From Cephalopachus bancanus (Eukaryota; Chordata; Mammalia; Primates; Tarsiidae), in assembly GCA_027257055.1 (NCBI GenBank), contig JAPVLO010000206.1, forward strand, positions 434,001 through 498,000: a stretch of DNA of 64,000 nt, written 5' to 3'. Under the pieces are notes generated by a model. The model had not been told where the DNA came from. It was given only the letters and a program-made list of their open reading frames with translations, and did not search any database. Numbering within the stretch: the stretch's first letter is position 1; every line of letters starts with the position of its first letter. The position numbers were made by a program, and so were the translations under genes. Positions 58,200-64,000 of this stretch are shown here, piece by piece.

Positions 58200-59290
58200 C
58201 CCAGTGTATCTAAGAGACAACAACCAAAAAATAGGACCCCAGAGTCCAAACAATGGAAATCACCAATGATTGGCCCCAGACTACAACAGGGATTAGGGAA
58301 TGGATGGAAAGAGTGAATAAGACTGAAGAAAGAAAAGATGTAGCACTAAGAGAACTTGTAACAGATATTTTGGGAATAAAAAACTTCATCCAGGAAATAA
58401 ATAACAAGATGATAAGCATGGAAAGCAGATTCAACTAAGCAGAAGAAAGAATTTCAAAGCTTGAAGATCAAAACATGAAATGAACACAATCTGTTAAAAA
58501 CATAGAAAGAAAACTCAGAAAGAAGGAGCAAGGCCTCCAAGAGATGTGCATTTATAACAAGAGGTAAAACCTACATCTGATTGGTATTACAGAGGAAGAA
58601 ATGGAAATGGAGAACACCTTGGAACAAGTATTCCAAGAGGTCATTCAACATGTAAGCATCCAAACACCAGAGAGTCGAAGAACTCTCACAAGACATTAAA
58701 TGAGCTGGGCTTGGTGGCTCATCCTGTAATCCCATGCCTTGGGAGGCTGAGGTGAGTGGAATGCCTGAGCCCGCAGGTTTGAGACCTGCCTGGGTAACTT
58801 GGTGAGACCTCATCTCTACAATAAATCAAAAAATTAGCCAGGTGTGGTAGCGTGCACCTGTAGTTCCGGTTACTTGGAAGGCTGAGGCAGAAGGATCGCT
58901 GGAGCACAGCAGGTCGAGGCTGCGGTGGCTGGGAGTGGCCACTGCACTCCAGTCTGGGTGACAGAGTGAGACTCCAACTCAAAAAAAAGAAAAAGACATT
59001 AAGTGAGAGGACACATAGTAATTCACCTACACAAAATAGGTATAAAAGAAAAAAATCCTAAAACAGCAAGAGAGAAAGGTCAGACTGCTTACTGGGGAGA
59101 TCAATTAGAAGAGCAGCAGACTTATCAGCAGAAACACTACAAGCTAGAAGAGACAGGAGTCCAATTTTCAAAGTCCTCAAAGATAAACAATTTCAACCAA
59201 GAAGGTCCTACCCAGCCAAACTCAGTTTCATCAGCAATGGAGAACTAAAATCCTTCCCAGACATCCAATCCCTAAAGATTATGCAGCTTC
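58200..59290 (+). pseudogene. L1 ORF1, disrupted by Alu
   Basis: Family role: trimeric RNA-binding protein of L1. Seen: MEITNDWPQ..., a coiled-coil part with EEINNKMISMESR-like heptads to 58438, then stop codons, then ITEEEMEMENTLEQVFQEVI near 58585-58650 before the Alu. After it come HIVIHLHKIGIKEKNPKTAR (59006) and KLSFISNGELKSFPDIQSL near 59217-59275. Several stops and frameshifts. Confidence 0.88.
58704..58992 (+). mobile_element. Alu with 15-bp target-site duplication inside L1 ORF1
   Basis: AAGACATTAA(A/G)TGAG at 58690-58704 and 58993-59007. Intermediate lineage: CCCGCAGGTTTGAGACCTGCC at the T-arm region, ACTTGGTGAGACCTCATC junction, GTGGCTGGGAGTGGCCAC (the GTGGCC hairpin after CpG decay). 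Confidence 0.95.
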
Positions 59291-59816
59291 TAGACCACCT
59301 CTACAGGAGATGCTCAAGAATATATTAAGCACTGAAGGGGGGGAGAACAACCATGCACTTTTCATGAATGCAGGGAAACACAAAATCAACACAACACACC
59401 TTGTGACAGCAAAATTGAAAACACAAACATATATCAACCCAAAAATTAAAAGAAAATAAAACAGCCTTTTAAGAGTCTCATGATAGGGATAAACTCCCAC
59501 ATTTCTATAATCAGCCTGAACATCACTGGATTAAATGCACCACTGAAAAGACATAGAATGGCAAACTGAATTTAGAAAAAAACATGACCCAACAAGATGC
59601 TGCCTCCAGGAAACACATCTCACTACAAACTCAAAGTTAAGGAATGAAAAACAAACATTCAGGTGAATGGAAAACAAAAGAAGGCAGGAGTCATGATTTT
59701 AATATCAGACAAAACAACCTTCAAGTTATCATAAGTTTAAAAAGATACAGAAGAACATTACATAATGATAAAGGTTCTATTCATCAACAGTGAATATCCA
59801 TCCTAAATATGTATGC

Positions 59817-59910
59817 ACCCCGGGGAGACACCCCTTATCAACATGGGTGCCTGAACGAAACATATTTGTATACCTAACCCTTAACTGTACCCCACAATAC
59901 CAAAATAAAA
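59817..59910 (+). mobile_element. Tiny L1 3'-end insertion
   Basis: GGGGAGACACCCCTTATC, GTGCCTGAACGAAAC, TTGTATACCTAACCC and CCCACAATACCAAAATAAAA are the last ~95 bases of the young L1 3' UTR. It sits inside the ORF2 endonuclease region, between GTATGCACC and AACACAGGAGCACC, which are contiguous in L1. Confidence 0.9.
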
Positions 59911-59999
59911 AATATTGATTAATAATATGTATATATTATATATAATATGTATATATGTATACATATGTATATAATATATACATATTATTAATCAATATT
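59911..59999. repeat. Palindromic AT-rich repeat
   Basis: The left arm 59911-59942 (starts AATATTGATTAATAATATG) is the exact reverse complement of 59968-59999, 32 bases each, around a 25-base AT-rich centre that is itself partly palindromic. A further partial repeat follows to 60035. It directly follows the A tail of the L1 scrap. Confidence 0.95.
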
Positions 60000-60955
60000 T
60001 TTGATTAATATATATATTATCAATATATATATATAAAACCAACACAGGAGCACCTAGATGTATAAAGCAACTACTAAGCAAGCTAAAAAAGAATATTGAC
60101 TCTAACACTATCATAAATGGAGACTTAAATACCCCACTAACAACCGTAGATAGATTATCAAGGCAAAAAAACAACAAAGAGATCTGGAACCTCAACTTGA
60201 CACTTGACCAAATAGATTTAATAGATATCTACAAAACACTTCACCCAACAACCATGAAATATACATTCTACTCATCACCACATGGAACACACTCCAAGAT
60301 TGACCATATCCTTGGTCATTAATCAAGCAGAAATAAATTCCATAAGATCAAAATACTACCATGCACCTTCTCAGACACAGTGGAGTAAAAACAAATATTG
60401 CCACCAACAAAATCCCCCCCCAAAACACACAAATACATGGACACTAAACAGCACAATGCTGAACAACTCCTGGGTCAGCACAGAAATCAAAATAGAAATT
60501 TAAAAATTCTTGGAAACAAATTGAAACAATGACACATCTTACCAAAACCTCAGGGGTGCCATGAAAATGGTACTAAGAAGGGAATTTATAACTTTATGAA
60601 CACACATCAAGGAAATAGAGATATCACAAGTCAACAACCTAACAAATCACCTAAGAAAACTGGAAAGGCAAGACCACCAAAACCCTAACTTCAGCAGAAG
60701 AATCCAGATCACCAAAGTAAAAGTCCAAATACAGGACACAGAAGACAAAAATATCATAGAAAAAAAAATCAATGAAACAAAAAGCTGGTTCTTTAAAAGG
60801 ACAAACAAGATTGACAGACCCCTAGCCAGACTGACCAAAAAAAAGTGACAAAAAAGCCCAAATACACACAATCAGATACACAAAAAATCAAGTCATCAGA
60901 TCCAAAAAAATACAAACATTATCAGAGATTACTATACACTCCTATGTGGAAACAA

Positions 60956-61220
60956 CAGTAGCTCGGCCCTGTAATCCCAGCACTTTGAGAGGCCAAGGTG
61001 AGAGGATTGCCTGAGCCCAGGGGTTTGATACTACCCTGGGCAACTTGGTGAGACCTCGTCTCTACAATAAATCAAGAAAAATTAGCTGGGTATGGTGATG
61101 AATATCTGTGGTTCCAGCTAATTAGAAGGCTGAGGCAGAAGGATCATCTGAGCTTAGTAGGTCAAGGCTGCAGTGGCTGTGATTATGCCACTGCACTCCA
61201 GCCTGGATGACAGAGTGAGA
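60956..61220 (+). mobile_element. Alu, left part of a copy split by an LTR
   Basis: The start is truncated (CTCGGCCCTGTAATCCC). Older local lineage: CAGGGGTTTGATACTACCC, ACTTGGTGAGACCTCG, TGATTATGCCACTGCACTCC. It ends GAGTGAGACTAT and resumes after the LTR as CTATGACTC plus poly-A at 61959-61985. Confidence 0.93.
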
Positions 61221-61224
61221 CTAT

Positions 61225-61958
61225 TGAGAGACCCAAGAAACCAAGAAACTTAAAAAGCCATACTTGTTGTAAAAGTAGTGTTTAGTTCACTATATTTTAT
61301 ATATCCCTACCTCATGTTCATTGTACTTTATGAAATCTTAGTACTTTAAATCCTACCTCAGACCCCATAGAATTAGGCATATGTCGGGTGCCGGGTAGCA
61401 ACTGATTGTGTAATTATATAATGTCTTAAGTAGTGTTTGTATTTAGAACTCTTGGGTTAAGCATTGTTAGTTCCAATTGCCATGCTGACTTCTGCTTTTA
61501 CAACGGGATGTAAATGTTAAAGCAATAAGCCCCTTTCAGACATTCCTTTGCAGCAGACTTGGAGATGCTAGTAATCTGCCTGCTTGCTCAGGTTAATTTA
61601 TATGCAGTGACTGATGAACCTAACTTATCTGACATTCCACTCTGCCCGTTGGGTGGGTTTCTGTCAGTCACGGGCAGTCAGGTTGAAGCCCACGAAAGGC
61701 ACCTACCAATACCAACTGTTCCCATACCCATTAGGAGAGATTACCCAATCATGTAAAACCAAGTTTAAAGTTCTTTCCCCTCCTTATGTAATTGTGTATA
61801 AAGACTGCTTGCCATGCTGGATCGGGGCTCTCTCGTCTCTGAAGCCACAGCCAGCTTCGTTCGTGAGCCCAGACTTGAGCCTGAATAAAGACCCTTGTGT
61901 GTTTGCATCAGAGCTGGCTCTTTGGTGGTCTCTTGGATTTTGAATTTTGGGTTTAACA
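61225..61958 (+). mobile_element. Solo gammaretrovirus-type (ERV1) LTR
   Basis: TG...CA ends (TGAGAGACCC ... GGGTTTAACA) with the 4-base duplication CTAT at 61221-61224 and 61959-61962, the size made by gammaretroviral integrases. A TATA box (GTATAAAGAC) lies at about 61796 and the polyA signal AATAAAGACC at about 61883, followed by a U5 with TCTTTGGTGGTCTCTTGG. No internal viral genes are present, so this is the product of LTR-LTR recombination. Length about 734 bases. Confidence 0.96.
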
Positions 61959-61985
61959 CTATGACTCAAAAAAAAAAAAAAAAAC
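61959..61985 (+). mobile_element. Alu, right part (tail) of the split copy
   Basis: CTATGACTC and about 20 A residues complete the Alu that stops at 61220. Confidence 0.9.
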
Positions 61986-62314
61986 CCTAAACAAGATGGA
62001 GGACTTTCTGACATCACACAACCTCCCAGGCTGAAACAGGAAGAAATAGAGACACTAAATAGGCCAATATCAATCCGGGAAATTGACTCCATCATGGGAA
62101 AACTACCTACAAAAAAAAAGCCCCGGACCAGACGACCTTCCAGTGGAAATCTACAAAACATACAACGAGGAGCTGATGCTAATGCTACTGAAGTATTCCA
62201 CTCAATCTAGAAAATGGAAGTCTCCCCAAAACATTTTACGAAGCTAATGTTACACTAATACCTAAATTAGGCAAAAACCCAACAAAGAAAAAGAACTACA
62301 GGCCAATATCCCTG

Positions 62315-62554
62315 ATGAACATAGATGTAAAAATTTTCAACAAGATTCTAGCAAATAGGATCCAACAACACATCTCAAAAATTATCTACCATGACCAAAT
62401 AAGTTTCATTCCCAGGATGCAGGGCTGGTTTAACATCTGCAAGATCATAAATGTAATTAAATACATCAACAGATGTAAAAATAAAACCCACTTGATTATA
62501 TCATTAGATGCAGAAAAGGCTTTTGACAAAATCCAGCCTCCATTCTTGATTTAA
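62315..62554 (+). pseudogene. L1 reverse-transcriptase segment
   Basis: A 79-residue open piece: [52 protein letters not shown] and [10 protein letters not shown], which includes RT motif A with its catalytic Asp. A poly-A-like insertion (AAAAAAAAAAAA) at 62555 breaks the frame. Part of the sense L1 ORF2. Confidence 0.9.
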
Positions 62555-62909
62555 AAAAAAAAAAAACCTTGAAAACCTAGGTATAGAAGGAACATACCTC
62601 AAAATAGTAAAATCCATCTACAATAAATCCACAGCGAACATATTACTGAGGACAGAAATTGGAATCATTTTCTCTGAAAACCAGAACATGACAAGACTGC
62701 TCATCCTCCTCCCTTCTGTTCAACATAGTGTTGGAAGTGCTAGCTAGAGCAATCAGACAAGACAAGGAAATCAGGGGTATCCAAATAGGAAAATAGAAAG
62801 TTAAGCTCTCCCCCTTTGTGGATGATGTGATCCTTTACTGAAAATTCCAATGGAATCTGTCTAGAACCTTCTTGCACTGATAAAGGAATTTGGCAAAGTC
62901 TCAGGGTGT

Positions 62910-63506
62910 ATGATCAGTGTGCAAAAGATAGTCCCATTTTTATTCACCAACAACAAACAAGCAGAGGACAAAATAAAAAGCACAATCCCATTCACAATAG
63001 CCACACAAAAAAAGAAATACATTGGCATCTTCCTAACTAGAGAAGTGAAAGACCTTTACACCAAAAAGTACAAAACACTGCTTGAAGAAATCAAAGAAGA
63101 GGCAAACAAATGGGAAAATATTCCATGCTCATGGATTGGAAGAATCATCATTGTTAAGATGTCCATCTTACCAAAAGCAATCTACAGATTCATTGCAAGA
63201 CCAATTAAATTACCAACATCATTCTTCTCAGACCTGGAAACAACAACACAGAAATTCATATGTAAACAAAAACAACCACAAACAGCCAAAACAATCCTTA
63301 GCAAAAGAAACAAAATGAGAGGTAGCACTCTCCCAGACTTTAAACTTTATTGTAAGGCTACCATAATCAAAACAGCCCCAGTACAAGTACATGAACAGCC
63401 ATATAGACCAATGGAACAGAATAGAGATTCTGGAGGCAAAATCTCAATTTCTCAACCAATTCATCCTCGACAAAAACTCCACCAACAATCACTGTGGAGA
63501 GGATAA
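62910..63506 (+). pseudogene. L1 ORF2 thumb/linker segment
   Basis: The longest open piece of this L1, 198 residues: [59 protein letters not shown] and [20 protein letters not shown] follow the ORF2 order. The last third is frame-shifted. Equivalent to the minus-strand piece at 44603-45049 in the other L1. Confidence 0.9.
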
Positions 63507-64000
63507 CCTATTAATTAAATGGTGCTGGGAAAACTGACCACATGCAGAAAAATGAAACAGGATCCCTACCTATCACCATACACAAAAATTAACTCCAAGG
63601 AATCAAAGACCTAAAGGTAAAACCTCAAACTATTAGAATCTTAGAAAACTCAGGAGACACCCTTACAGAAATTGGAATAGGCAACTAATTCCTGGTCAAA
63701 ACTCCAGATGCTCATGCCATAAAGATAAGATGGACAAGCAGGACCTCATCAAATTGAAATGCTTCTGCTAAGCAAAAGAAACCATCAAGAGAGTTAGGAG
63801 ACAGTCCAAAGAATGGGAAAAGATATTTACCAACTGTATATCTGACAAAATCCTAATATCCAGGATCAACAAGGAACTTAAACCGAAAGGAAAAAAACCA
63901 AACAATCCCATGTAAAAATGGGCAAAAGACATGAATAGACATTTCTCAAAAGAAGATATACAAGAGCCAATAGACACACACAAAAATGCTCAGCCTCGCT

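Larger units (their letters stand above)
55386..64000 (+). mobile_element. Near-full-length L1, sense, running off the window
   Basis: It starts with GGGGGGCGGAAGAAGG at about 55386 and shows 5' UTR, ORF1 (58200-59290) and ORF2 (59500 onward). The last base of the window is still inside ORF2, so the 3' end and target-site duplication are unseen. Five foreign blocks interrupt it: LTR-like 56310-57230, Alu 58704-58992, L1 3' scrap 59817-59910 plus AT palindrome, Alu 60956-61985 and the solo LTR inside that Alu. It is older than the L1 at 43199. Confidence 0.85.
59500..64000 (+). pseudogene. L1 ORF2, multiply disrupted, 3' end outside window
   Basis: Endonuclease pieces: LNAPLKRHRM near 59535, LNMYAP at 59800-59818, then after the AT palindrome GDLNTPLTTVDRLSRQKNNK near 60118-60175 and the SKIDHIL region near 60294. 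The linker spans to 60950. After the Alu and LTR the RT runs from 62020: PGPD near 62123, [11 protein letters not shown] near 62505, and FVDDVILY near 62815, where motif C has Val in place of Ala. A thumb region is open at 62910-63506. Stops and shifts prevent function. Confidence 0.92.

Noticed and set aside
56310..61958. A provirus with LTRs at 56310-57230 and 61225-61958
   Set aside because: The two LTR-like sequences are unrelated (different signals and flanks) and the DNA between them is L1, not gag-pol-env.
1..64000. Human origin
   Set aside because: Alu diagnostic positions (linker CTACAATAAATC, CTCCAACTC end, young T-arm form) are not those of human AluJ, S or Y subfamilies.

Overview
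The window looks like primate nuclear DNA with no intact host protein-coding gene. It is a dense, layered deposit of retrotransposons with islands of older or unique sequence between them. Eighteen dimeric Alu elements or pieces place it in a primate. Their bodies are not of human type: the middle linker reads CTACAATAAATCAAAAA, the right arm ends CTCCAACTC-A(n), and the youngest copies carry GCCGGGCTCGGTGGCTCAG. Strepsirrhine Alus differ from this as I know them. My best guess is a tarsier or close relative; this is inference, since no database could be searched.

Layout. 1-7300: unique DNA with old Alus, MIR and L2 pieces and two long CA/TG microsatellites. 7310-8275: a 5'-truncated L1 3' end. 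8276-9780: unique. 9780-14540: old L1 fragments in both orientations, one split by a nested L1 (10081-12216) and one carrying two young Alus. 14690-19100: an MLT1-type LTR, a hAT-like remnant and a long L2 split by a nested L1 (16162-18620). 19100-24430: MIR, L2, an antisense L1 with a clear target-site duplication, a MaLR-type LTR inside a MIR, and a young Alu. 24430-30200: mostly repeat-free, including a candidate conserved non-coding element near 26340-27060. 30557-33362: a rearranged L1 locus. 34300-38020: AT-rich old L1 in both orientations with two Alus. 38020-43190: unique DNA, old repeats and small tandem repeats. 43199-49996: a full-length antisense L1, about 6.5 kb plus an inserted Alu, with a perfect 12-bp target-site duplication. 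50100-55380: Alus, L1M pieces and two decayed mariner transposons. 55386-64000: a second near-full-length L1, sense strand, running off the window and itself invaded by an LTR-like block, two Alus, a scrap of L1 3' end, a palindromic AT-rich repeat, and a solo gammaretrovirus-type LTR that sits inside one of the Alus.

How the parts relate. The only protein-coding traces are L1 ORF1/ORF2 and mariner transposase remnants, all broken by frameshifts, stops, truncation or insertions. Apparently intact young L1 sequence and perfect direct repeats around young Alus show recent L1-driven retrotransposition. The insertion order can be read directly at several nests: LTR in Alu in L1, L1 in L2, L1 in L1, LTR in MIR, Alu in mariner.

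The most interesting signal is in the young Alu subfamily. Its internal Pol III promoter has become tRNA-like: an A box starting TGGCTCAG and a B box embedded in a perfect five-base-pair, seven-base-loop T-arm, with paired changes on both sides of the stem. Next in interest are the palindromic AT-rich repeat at 59911-59999, the L1 locus broken at the same 11-mer in both orientations, and the candidate regulatory element.
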